From Oikopleura dioica (Eukaryota > Chordata > Appendicularia > Copelata > Oikopleuridae): a stretch of DNA of 64,000 nt. The notes under the pieces are model-generated. The model saw nothing but the letters and a program-made list of their open reading frames with translations. It did not search any database and was not told the origin of the DNA. This document shows positions 24,345 through 34,419 of the stretch, in pieces. How positions within the stretch are numbered: position 1 is the stretch's first letter; each line of letters begins with the position of its first letter. The position numbers and the translations under genes are program-made. Location: positions 7,548,157 to 7,612,156 of the forward strand of contig OU015566.1 of NCBI GenBank assembly GCA_907165135.1, in the 5' to 3' direction.

Positions 24345-25442
24345 GGTCAGTCATAACGAGAATTGGTTTATTTAAAAATCTTTTAGATGAAAACAGGCCA
24401 ACACTCACACTCAAGGCGAAAAAGAGAAAAGATCTACGCAAGTTTCTATCAAATCATTCTTTACAAAAATGAACTTGAAATTTTGTGCCAATAAAATTTA
24501 TCGCGAGAAAATGTGCCTTAAATAATAATTGGCAGGATGCAGGATTTCCGAAATTTTTGCCTTGAATTGAGGTGCCTTCAATCGGGAAGCAGAGGTATAT
24601 CTTTGGCAAGGAAATATAGTTTTCTACTTCTTTCAACCTCGGTTGATCTTTTGCCTGAGGTTATTAGCATGATAGAAAGACCTTGTAAAGCATGACTTTC
24701 ATGGGGAATTCTAAATTCCTGAGGGTATGAGAGAGCTTCAAAATATATTTACAGGATAACTCTACGAGAGAACCGGACTGCTTCATATCGTCTCTCATAT
24801 TTAATCATGATGAAAGTCTTTATCAGCTAATTTTATCCAAATATATAGCCTGTGACCAACAGAAAATGACGTTTATGAGTTTGGTTTCGAATATATTTCT
24901 ACTCGATTGGCAAATAGAATCTCCGCGAAAAAATGTCGAAATCAATGATTACCCTAATCATCTTCTCCATTTATTTTAAATTTATTGACAATGCACTGGC
25001 TTGTTGACGTCTCAAAAATGCTGGAAAGATTTTTAAGATCCTGAAAAATTTTATCATCTGTAATATACGTTTATGACATCATGAGAATCATTTTATATGA
25101 TAACGGGCTCTTGTTTATTCAACCATGCCAGATGGCTGTAAATAACTGGTGTTGAGCTTGACGTTGGTGCCAATTAGTGGTGTAGAACTTGGAGATGGAG
25201 GTAATAATTAACCACTCAACTAGAATAATAAAAACTCTTCCCGAGAGGGGATGGCCATTACTACTAATATTATAATATATAGCAGAAATGACACTGTAGC
25301 AAGAAATTGAATATATAGTTTTGTTCTTTTGTTAATTGAAATTGCACGTTATTTGTGACTTATAATGATAATAATAAAATTATATAGATACGCAAGGAAA
25401 AACGAGCTTGGCAGCTCAGAAGAACAGAAAAAGACGAATATC

Positions 25443-27344
25443 CTAAAATGTTGTTTTTGAAGAGTTGCGGGCAGTTTTGGTGAATTTAGGCTTTCTCGGA
25501 CGAATCGAGGAGTTTTTCTTTGTCGGCTTGGGCGACGCGGGCTTTTGTAGTCTGAAAAAGTTATGAAGGATGAAGTTGATGTCACGCCTTACCTGTATTT
25601 TTCGTAAGTGTAGAGAGACCCTCCAGAGAGATTAATAAGCTGTCCGATGATCAACAAGGGAGTCGCTGCAACGCCACCGAATGTGTACATGCCTGAAACA
25701 CGTGTTAACAAGGCCTTTTTAAAACAGCACGAAATTTCAATAAACAAAGTGCAGGATTATGCCACTGCTCCATAATAAGACTCTCAGACTTCGAAAAGGC
25801 CGGATTAACTAACCGATAATCGTCGTCAAGGCAGATTTAATGACGCCAACGCATGCAGTGGTTAACGCAGAGTTGACCGTTGTGCAGAGGAAGATCGAGT
25901 AGCTACAGGCAAAAGTTAAATTTAGAAAATTAAAAGATAAAAGTGCTTGAGGCTCTCTTGCAAAGGCGCCTTTAACAACAACACCTCTGTTTTACCTGAA
26001 AACACAGGCGAAAGAAGTAACAACGCCGAGAGCAAAGAGGAATCCAGGCTCGCTCCAGTGAGGATAGCTCTTCATCGAGTTGTACTCTCCCGACAAGAAA
26101 ACGACTGCGAAAACGATTGGGAGGCAGTTGACAGAGTTCACGTACAGGATTGTGAGAGTTTTGGCAGAAGAAGTTTTGTACGAGCCGAGCTTGTTGTCGG
26201 AACCCATTCGTTGAAGAGTCAGGAGATAGAGAGCCTGAGCAATAAGATTTGTTTTCATGGTTGTTTAATTTACCTGGGTAAGAACAGAGAGCGATCCGAA
26301 AGTGTAGCTCTTGAAGTCAAAATCCAAGTCTCCCTGAGCAGCAGTAATCGTACCAGCCGTGATCAAAATGATCGCCATGATAATTGAGGAAGTAGTTCGC
26401 TGCGGGTAAATGCAAGGTCCGAGGAGAAGAGAAGCAATAGGCACGCACCTGAAGTTTGGAAATTCGTCAAAATGGCACGTTTCTAATGTCTCACCTTCTC
26501 ATTGCATTATACATCGGAATATTCATTCCAGACAAGGCAAACAAGGCTAGAATGACATTTGAGACGTAGAATAGCGAGAGCATTGACAATTTTTTGCCAC
26601 GCTCGAGGGTGTAGGCCAGAACGATGTTATCATCAAGTTTACCAAGTCTTCTGAGCAGCGAGATAAGAGCCGAAAAGAGGGCAAGCTGACTAGATACGGA
26701 TTTCAAGAGAGAAAAATGAAATTTAAAACTCGTTCAGCTCAAATAAATCAAAACATGCATGACTTCAAGTTCTTCCGGCGCACGTTAATTACGTCGCGAA
26801 AATAAGCCCAGTGCTTCAGCGCGAAATTGAGAGTGAACATGTTTTATGCAACTCGGAAAAATTCCAAAAACTTGAAACCCGTTATCAGAAAACCATAAAG
26901 TTTGGATAGTGGAACTCCCACGAGTTGAGCACCCACTTATTGATAAAGTTCATCGAGCCAGAACATATTCCATAGAAGAGAGCAGTGCCAAAGGCGTATC
27001 CAATTTGGCTGAAAAAGGAAAATAAAGGATGATTATTTTTGATAGAATTATTATCTCAGATAATTTATCTTTCGTTTTTGAATTTTTCACTGACGTTAAT
27101 CGCGTTTTTATCGCAAATTATCCATGAATATACGCAAAATATACCAATTAAAGAAAATTATTCTCGTGATTTATTTTAAGCAATTTTTAATAGATATCAA
27201 TCAGTAAAGAAGTTATACAAAATTATATAAGATATAATAAATATATATTATATATTTGTGAATAAAATTAAATTTATTGAATAAATTTATTTATTTTAAT
27301 ATTGAAAATGAATTATCCTATTTCAAAGATTACCTGTCCGCCAT
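25443..27344 (-). CDS. SLC35D-type nucleotide-sugar transporter
   Basis: Eight exons in consistent phase: 27344-27334, 27008-26893 (end approximate), 26685-26495, 26448-26274, 26234-25996, 25902-25814, 25692-25593 and 25551-25443. The product is a multi-pass membrane protein of roughly 340 residues. It contains ALFYGICSGSMNFINKWVL (TM1), then YVSNVILALFALSGMNIPMY with NAMRR, the family's conserved signature loop. A further signature follows, TTVNSALTTACVGVIKSAL, and then a Lys/Arg-rich cytosolic tail. Members of SLC35D carry UDP-sugars (UDP-glucuronate, UDP-GalNAc, UDP-GlcNAc) into ER or Golgi in exchange for UMP. The substrate cannot be read from sequence. A first exon of only 11 nt (ATG GCG GAC AG) is short but fits phase, splice sites and start context. 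Confidence 0.82.
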
Positions 27345-27995
27345 TCTTTGAAATCTCGGTCAGTCAGCGCAATCGAAATAGTTTCTCTCTTTATCACGCG
27401 AGTTGAAAGTACTTATCAGCACAGGGCAGGGCCGGAGTAATTCGAGGTGGTGGTGGAGCGCCTTCGCCCGCGGTGCTGCAGCACAATGACGCAACCGGGC
27501 AAAAATAGTGCAGAAGTAACCACAATTTTTCCACGCAGAATTTTCTCTCTTCTTTAAGTTTATGCGGAACAGAGATCCGTCTTTATTTTGCGTAGGAAGG
27601 ATTTAACGACGTTTTTCCTCTTTTAAAAATGCTAGGAAAAGAAATCCGCCTTTGTTTGATGTCTTTTATTTGCTCGTTTTTGCAGATGAGACCTACTAAG
27701 TAGATTGTTTTCACGGTAAAAGTCCTGGTACAACGATAGAATCTGTATCTCGAATTCTGTCAATTTTATGGCATGCGGCATGCGTTTTATTTCATGAAAT
27801 AATAACACCCAAAAAGTGAATTCTTGATTTTTATAACACCCTGTAAAATTCGGTCAGGGCATGCACCTGCATTTTATCATCAGAAGATAGCGCTCGAGAT
27901 CAATTTTATGATTATAAAATGAGGATTGTTGAAAGTATTCACAAAAAAAACTACAGAAACCACCAGAAAACATTCACAAAGACGCAAAGAAAAAG
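27345..27995. other. Intergenic region, nothing supported
   Basis: This lies between the divergent transporter gene and the chromodomain cluster. An alternative 104-codon frame at 27926-28240 overlaps the first chromodomain gene in another frame and is not favoured. Confidence 0.4.
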
Positions 27996-28385
27996 ATGAA
28001 ACCTGGGGATCCTTCATTGATGCAAAGAAAGAAAAGACAGCCCGAGAAAGAAAACGTCGAGCAACGACCACCGAGCAACCAGAAGTCGCCAAAGAAGGCA
28101 GAGGAGAAGACAGTCCAAGAGTCACTCGTCGAGAAGGGCGAAGAGGAGGGCGAGATCTACCCCGTCGAGAAAATTATCGGGAGACGAAACTTCCGGGGAA
28201 CGATCCAATACGCAGTTCTTTGGGAAAATTGGAGCATTGACGACGCAACTTGGGAGCCACTCGAGAATTTGACTGAATGCGGGGAGAAGATCAAAGAATT
28301 CGAAGAGAAACTCGCAGAGATTCGACTATTGATCAAGATCGAAAAGGTCGCTTCCTTTCTGGACTCAATCGCTGACATCTTTTAG
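27996..28385 (+). CDS. Chromodomain protein 1 (single chromodomain)
   Basis: A single-exon frame of 129 codons. The first roughly 55 residues are Lys/Glu-rich and disordered. The chromodomain follows: IYPVEKIIGRRNFRGTIQY, then VLWENWSIDDATWEPLENL and KIKEFEEKL. All three aromatic-cage positions known from HP1 are aromatic here (Y, W, W), so methyl-lysine binding is plausible. It lacks the N-terminal block shared by the next three genes. It would act on chromatin in the nucleus. It is first in a tandem cluster, all on the plus strand. Confidence 0.75.
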   Translation: MKPGDPSLMQRKKRQPEKENVEQRPPSNQKSPKKAEEKTVQESLVEKGEEEGEIYPVEKIIGRRNFRGTIQYAVLWENWSIDDATWEPLENLTECGEKIKEFEEKLAEIRLLIKIEKVASFLDSIADIF

Positions 28386-28756
28386 TCATCTTTCATTGAT
28401 CTTTCGTTATTGAATGTACTATTCGTCTTATACTACAAGTACCCTTACGAATGTTAAAACTTTCCCTTTAAAATTTATAGGCTATAAATAATTACGACAA
28501 CTAATCTGCTAAAATCGTATCCTTTTGTAACTTTCATCCGAAGATTTGAACCGAATAAACTGAATCCTACTGAGATCGATTGACTTCGAAACTGCAAAAG
28601 TAAACAGTATTGGGCCCGGGTTTCCATTGGGCTGTCCAAGATCCCCCGCTGTAGATAGCAACTCAAGCGCGCAAAAATTTTATTGCTCAAGGCCTAGTGA
28701 GCGGGACTAGTTTTCAAAACGAGAAACGGAAGCTTCGAAAATTTCATTTTTTGAAA

Positions 28757-30185
28757 ATGGAAGAATCAAGTACTCCTCAACCCAGAGTCTCCCGAAAAAA
28801 GAATCGAATTCAAAAAAGACGAAAGCCAAAAAGATCTGACTTCATGACAACTAACAAGAACGTCCTTCACAACTTTATTCACTACAAGGTACTGAACCTT
28901 TACATTCAAATATAATCAAGGTTCCTAGGGTGAAGTGATTACAATCATTCAAACAAGAATTAACGAAGAAGAAAGGCAAAAGTATCCGGACGGATACACG
29001 ACGTTTTCAGCATACCGACGTTTTCAGCAACCGACGTTTTCAGCATAACGACGTTTTCAGCGCCGTTGAATTCGTCGGTTTGCTGAAAACGTCGGTTTGC
29101 TGAAAACATCGTTTTTCACCTGAAAACGCGTGGGCGTTTGCCGGAACGAAATTTTCAAACCAAATGGATCTAAAGGCGAGGTTCTCGCAATTTAATTGGC
29201 TAGTTAATAGTTTAAAAGCATTTCTAAATGAGTCATTAAGAATGCATTATTTAGAAAACATTATTATGCATTATTTAGAAAAATGTAAGAATTAGCTAAA
29301 TTACTTCTTAATACATTATTATCATAATAATCATTAGTCACTATAAATCACCAGAAAGTTTACAGTATAAACGTATTATCTAGTTTCGTGAATCTGTTTT
29401 AAAACAATGAAAATAATGATAAATCAATATTGAAAAAGATAAAAATAATAATTTTGTTAAATATAATCTTTTGTAAATGATTCATTTAATGAATATTATT
29501 TATATATTATTTATATATTTTATGAATATTAATAATATTACATCGATTTTATGTTATTTTACGATTTACGGAAATATCGTTTTCAGATGTAGTTTGATAA
29601 AATGATTGCCTCTCTAAACGCCCACGCGTTTTCAGGTGAAAAACGACGTTTTCAGCAAACCGACGTTTTCAGCAAACCGACGAATTCAGCGGCGCTGAAA
29701 ACATCGTTATGCTGAAAACGTCGGTTGCTGAAAACGTCGGTATGCTGAAAACGTCGTGTATCCTATCCGGACAGAATCCGATATTGGCCGCTGAAGCAAA
29801 TCTATGATCTAAAAAATAGAGTTCGACCTGGAGAATTAGAAAAGGAAGAGGACGAGAAAGAAGATAAAGTCCCGTCAGAAAAGCCAAAATCAACCGCAGA
29901 ATATGAAGTAAAAAACGAGGCGCTAAAAACCAAGTCTGCTACACTGAGCTTCATGATGAGCCCGATCCCCGGCAAAAGTCCGTAGTGATAGCGCAAACCG
30001 ACTTGCCTGAATATGAAGTCGAAGAAATCATCGATAAGAGAGTAGTGAAACATGATTCCGAAGAGATCATAACTTACAAAGTGCTGTGGAAGGGATACCC
30101 ACCTGAGGAGGCGACATGGGAGGGTGCTTCAAACTTGGGGAACTGCTCTGAATTGATTCAAGAGTTTGAACGAAAAAGAACATGA
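28757..30185 (+). CDS. Chromodomain protein 2, interrupted by a transposon
   Basis: Exon 1 is 28757-28888 (start MEESSTPQPRV), and exon 2 begins at 28929. They encode the cluster's shared N-terminal block (KNRIQKRRKPKRSDF, HNFIHYK, then GEVITIIQTRI). At 28991 the exon is broken by a 772-bp element and resumes at 29773 in the same frame, IRYWPLKQIYDLKNRVRPGE, after a 9-bp duplication. The chromodomain lies at 30009-30170 (EYEVEEIIDKR, VLWKGYPPEEATWE), with a full aromatic cage (Y, W, Y). The splice between the acidic linker (about 29900-29980) and the chromodomain is unresolved, because the direct reading hits stops near 29983. The gene may be inactivated in this haplotype or may splice the element out. 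Confidence 0.6.
28992..29763. mobile_element. Mutator-like MITE in a coding exon, 772 bp
   Basis: Two 148-bp terminal inverted repeats (28992-29139 and 29616-29763) begin GGATACACGACGTTTTCAGC. A perfect 9-bp direct repeat TATCCGGAC flanks the element (28983-28991 and 29764-29772). A 9-bp duplication with long TIRs is typical of Mutator-like elements. Each TIR is itself made of several CGACGTTTTCAGC units, some inverted. The interior is AT-rich with no coding frame. Confidence 0.9.
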
Positions 30186-30627
30186 ACTGATGCCGGAAAA
30201 ATCATCGAAATAACAACTCTAAAACCTTCTAAATAAATCATTCTAACAATCCATCATGCTGTCTAGTAGAATAGTTGTCACTGTGTTGAATGTTTAAAAC
30301 CAATAAATCACCAAAGCCTTTAACTTTTTCGCTTTCTTTAAAAAGCATAATGGTTAGCATTTAGGCAAACCATAAAAACGACAGGGGAGGAAGAGTTTTG
30401 AAATCTAGAGAAAAGCTGGAGTTGATAAATCTTGAAGTTTCAGGGCGTGGCAGTGAGGAACTGTGCAAGTTCCGGGTTTTCATTTCTGGATTCACTGGAC
30501 TCTCACGAGTTCTGACTCAGAAGGCGCAACCCAATCACCGCCGTAAAGCGAGAGATAGCGAATTTTCAATTTTAATTCTCTGTCAGAAAAAAGGTTTCTT
30601 GAGGAGGACCAAGTACCAGATCCAGTT

Positions 30628-32328
30628 ATGGGGAGAATAAAGAATCGGATTCAAAAAAGACCAAAGCCTAAGTTGTCGGACGCTATCTGTACTGATAAGA
30701 GCATTGTCAATAACCTCATTCATTACAAGGTAAATACGACTATTGAAGAGAATTATGAACGAATATTCAGGGCTATATAATGATGGTCATTCACACGAGA
30801 CTAGAGCCAGGAGAGAAGATTGAAAATGAAGAAAACAAACGATATTGGCCGTATAAAGATATGCATCTACTGAAGAACGTAGTCAGACTAACGAAGGAAC
30901 AACTTCGCCCCCAGGAGAAAGAACCAGTGAAGACAGAGAGGAAAGAAAATACCGGACGAAATCAACGACGAGGACGCGCGGCGAAAAAGCGAGGCATCGA
31001 CTTCTACGCTGAAAACAACGATGACGATTTGATCTTGGATGAGCCCCAGCAGCCGGTGTTAAAGGTATTCATCTGTATGTTTTTGATGATTTATGCCCTT
31101 TCATAGACGGAGCCGGTGAGTGAGGAAAATCAAGAAGAGGAAGAAGAGGTCGACAAAATCATCGGAAAGCGCTTTGACGAACGAGCCAAAACAGTATATT
31201 ATCAAGTGTTGTGGAAGGGACTGCCGCTTTCTTACGCAACATGGGAGCCCCTATCGAATCTGACGAATTGCAAGGAGTGCATCAAGGACTTTGAAAAGAA
31301 GGAAACAGCGGGAAAACCCATCCAGCAGCGCGGAAGAGGGAGGCCAAAAAAGGAGCCGTTGTTGATCAAGGCCGAATACAACGATGAAGTCCACGCTCGA
31401 TCTCTACGTCCAACGCCTCGACAACGAGTTCTGTCGAATACGTCGGTAAAAGTAAGTTTTATAAACAAAAATTTGCTATATTATTCGCGGAAGGTCGAAC
31501 CCTCAACGAAGAAAACGAAGAAGAAAGCAGCCTCGCAGAAGGAATGGGAAGTCCAGGAGATCATCGACAAACGCCGATTCGACAACGGAGTTATTCGATA
31601 TCATGTGCTCTGGAAAGGATGGCCTCGGGAGTCAGGAACATGGGAGCGCAAAGCTAACCTCACGAACTGCGCTGCAAAGCTTAAAGAATTCGAGAAGAAG
31701 CTGTCTTCAAAAGAAAGAAAGAGTAGCAGAAGCAGACCAAGAAAGGAGGAAGTTGTAATCAAGGACAGAGGTGGTAAATTTCTCCCTAACGATATCTAAA
31801 ATACCTACTATTGGCAATAGTCTATTGCTTAAAAACTAGACTTTGAGAGTAAATTATCCACCTCTAATCAAGACAGAATATCTTGAAAATCCAGAATTGC
31901 CTGTTGTCCGACAAACAAAACGGAAGAAAAAACTAGTTGATATAAAGGTATCTCAATTGTTATTATTCACAATAATATTAGTAATTTTTCGATCAAACAA
32001 ATTAAAATTATTTGAAAATGAATTTATATATGGTACTTTATTTAATAAAATTTGATAGACGGAGCCTGTGGATCTAACCCAAGACTGGGACCCTGCAACG
32101 GAATGGGAAGTCGAAAAGATCATTGGAAAGCAGAGTCTCAATGACGGAACCGTTCAATACCGAGTTCTCTGGAAAGGATGGCCTGCCGAGACAGCAACAT
32201 GGGAGCCCTTGATGAACCTGACAAGCTGCGACGAGAAAATTCGAGACTTCGAGAACAATGCCAACGCCAGAAGATCGAAGCGCATCAACATCCAGAAGGA
32301 CCGAAAGAACCCGAATGAGCGAGAGTGA
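30628..32328 (+). CDS. Chromodomain protein 3 (three chromodomains)
   Basis: Exons: 30628-30729, 30771-31064, 31107-31450, about 31493-31779, about 31847-31947, and about 32054-32328. The start is MGRIKNRIQKRPKPKLSD. Upstream sequence still resembles gene 4's leader but has an indel and a stop, so this ATG is preferred. The N-terminal block (KNRIQKRPKPKLSD; TRLEPGEKIENEENKRY; MHLLKNVVRLTKEQLRP) precedes three chromodomains. Domain 1 (VDKIIGKRF, VLWKGLPLSYATWEP) lacks two of three cage aromatics. Domains 2 (EWEVQEIIDKR, VLWKGWP) and 3 (EWEVEKIIGKQ, VLWKGWP) have W, W, W. RGRGRPKKEP between domains 1 and 2 resembles an AT-hook. A poly(A) motif AATAAATCAT follows at about 32416. It is probably a chromatin adaptor reading several methyl marks. 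Confidence 0.8.
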
Positions 32329-32914
32329 GAATACAGAATGAAAAACTGAAAGAAACATGTTACATTGTGCATAATTTTTGCTGGTTTAACATGAAATATA
32401 GCTCGATTGAAAACTAATAAATCATGAAATCCCATTTTTCTTTCAATTTCTTACATAAAAAAAGCATAAAGTAGATCTTATACAGCAGCGTGAAGATGAT
32501 GAGTATCCGAAATTCCTACTACCGAGCTAAGGGGCGAATCATCGGCAGCGTGTCAAATGCCAAATCATGAGATATCGGTGACCGTTATCTTAAAAAGATT
32601 ACATGATTCATGTGACATGGACTTTCCCATTTTCGTTTCTACGCAACTCTGTAGAACTCAGAATTGAAAAACAAGATCTAAACAACTTTTATCTACACGC
32701 TTGATGCGTTTCCGGATCAAAACTGATCCGTATCTCGAAAACACAGCAGAGACGCATCGCCAATACTCGAGATTTGTTTTCTAGACTCAAAAGTTCTGAC
32801 TCAGAAAGCGCAAGTTGCACCCCAATCACCGCGGAAAAAGCGAGAGAAAGCAGATTTTCAATATTCTCAGTCAGGAAACAGTTTCTTGAGGAGAAGAAAG
32901 TACCAGATCCAGTC

Positions 32915-34254
32915 ATGGGGAGAATCAAGAACCGAATTCAAAAAAGACCAAAGCCAAAGTTGTCGGATTACATTTGCACTGATAAAAACATTGTTAATAA
33001 CATCATTCTTTACAAGGTAAGTTAACCTATTGAAGAGTAATTAATTATGAATGAATTTATTTAGGGTTATATAATGACGATCAAACATACTAGATTGGAG
33101 CCGGGAGAGAAGATCGACGACGAAAACAAACGATATGTGCCGTTTGAAGACATGCACCTATTGAAGAACGTAGTGAGGCTGACGAAGGAGCAACTTCGAC
33201 CTCAGGAGAAAGAGCCAGTGAAGGTAGAGGGCAATAAAAGCTGCGAAGAAAATCAAGGACGAGAACACAAGGCGCAAGAAGGAGGAAAAAAATCCCAAGA
33301 TGAAGATAACAACGCTGAAGTTATCTGCGATCATCTAAAACAAGTTTCGCAAAAGGTATTCTCCTTTAAATTTCTGATAGTATATTTTTACTTTTCTATA
33401 GACAGCGCCACTGCCTGATGGAACTCAAAAATCCGAAAATAAATGCAATACGCGCGTTTTACGTTCAACAGCACGAAAACGAATGCAGTCGACTACTGAG
33501 ATAAAAGTAAGCCTAAGAAACTACTTCTGTTTAATTAATTTCTTATAAGAAACTCGACGCTGAAGCTCCACAAGAATCTGAGGAATCTAAAAAAGTGGGG
33601 AATTGTGAGAAACATGACAAGAGCTCCCCAGTAGCGAGCTGCGAACCTGCGTTAAATTCAGATGAAATTGAGGCGAGTCCTGAGGTGAGATAACTGTTCG
33701 ACCTTTTCTCCAAGTAATCTTACAGGTGTCAAATATCAGCCCAGCTGAAGAAACCGACAAAAAGGAAGACACTCAAGGTTCATCTCGCTGCAGCCGAATT
33801 CAAGCGCCTCAAAAGAATGTGGATGGTCACAAGGTTCATTTATACATCCAAAAAAATCACCATAACTTTTATTTAGACTTCAGAAAATCAAACCAATAAC
33901 CGAAGATTGCGACCGAGACCAAGAAAAAGATTGGAGCCGCGAAGAATCATCGGAAAACACCGAGTAACTAGCGGAGCAATTTGTTATTTGGTGCTTTGGA
34001 AAGGGCTCCCCAGATACTGTGCAACCTGGAAGCTCGGATCTCAGTTGCCCGCTGAGATGATAGAAAAGTTCGAAAAGACGATCAGACGGAAAGATGATAC
34101 AGACCAGAATGTGTCAGGCGGACAGAAGGCAAAGAGAGGAAGACCAAAAAAGACAGAAGTTCGAGCTTTCACAAGCAAAGTCAGCGTAAGAAGATCCACT
34201 CGTATCAACAATCAAAACGTCCGACCAAATCCAAATCGACGACACCGAAAATAA
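32915..34254 (+). CDS. Chromodomain protein 4 (degenerate chromodomain)
   Basis: The start is either MGRIKNRIQ at 32915, matching gene 3, or an upstream in-frame ATG at 32774. The first exon ends at about 33015. Exon 2 (about 33064-33355) carries the shared block TRLEPGEKIDDENKRY and MHLLKNVVRLTKEQLRPQE. Further exons at about 33402-33507, 33550-33686, 33726-33833 and 33878-34254 give a long disordered Lys/Glu/Ser linker, then one chromodomain (PRRIIGKHRVTSGAICYLVL, WKGLPRYCATWK). Its first and third cage aromatics are replaced and the usual TWEP has become TWKL, so methyl-lysine binding is doubtful. An AT-hook-like KRGRPKK follows, then RRSTRINNQ, shared in form with gene 3's C-terminus. It looks like a diverged tandem copy. 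Confidence 0.75.
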
Positions 34255-34419
34255 AGAATAGGATCCAACGACAATTTATTTGTATGATAAATATTTTGTG
34301 ATGTCTATTAAAATTCGAGTTCACATGGAAAATATATGTACTGCTCACATTCAATGCTGAAAAATCAATAAATCATAAAATTATATCTCCTCTTTATTTC
34401 CTGTTTCTGGCAGAAAAGC

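Larger units (their letters stand above)
22282..25272. repeat. 3 kb near-perfect palindrome
   Basis: Left arm 22282-23740 (1,459 bp) and right arm 23808-25272 (1,465 bp) are reverse complements around a 67-bp spacer. Long stretches match base for base; the visible differences are a 16-bp insertion in the right arm at about 24306-24321, a short divergent patch near the centre, and single-base changes. Each arm carries one copy of the same gene, transcribed outward. No target duplication is obvious outside the arms. It could be a fold-back transposon, an inverted duplication kept alike by gene conversion, or an assembly error. Confidence 0.88.

Noticed and set aside
25349-25585. 78-codon minus frame at the transporter 3' end
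   Set aside because: Phase from the preceding exon selects another frame that ends at 25443; this one is a shadow.
28992-29763. Possible CRISPR-like array from repeated CGACGTTTTCAGC units
   Set aside because: Units are too short, irregularly spaced, occur in both orientations and lie in an animal transposon's inverted ends.
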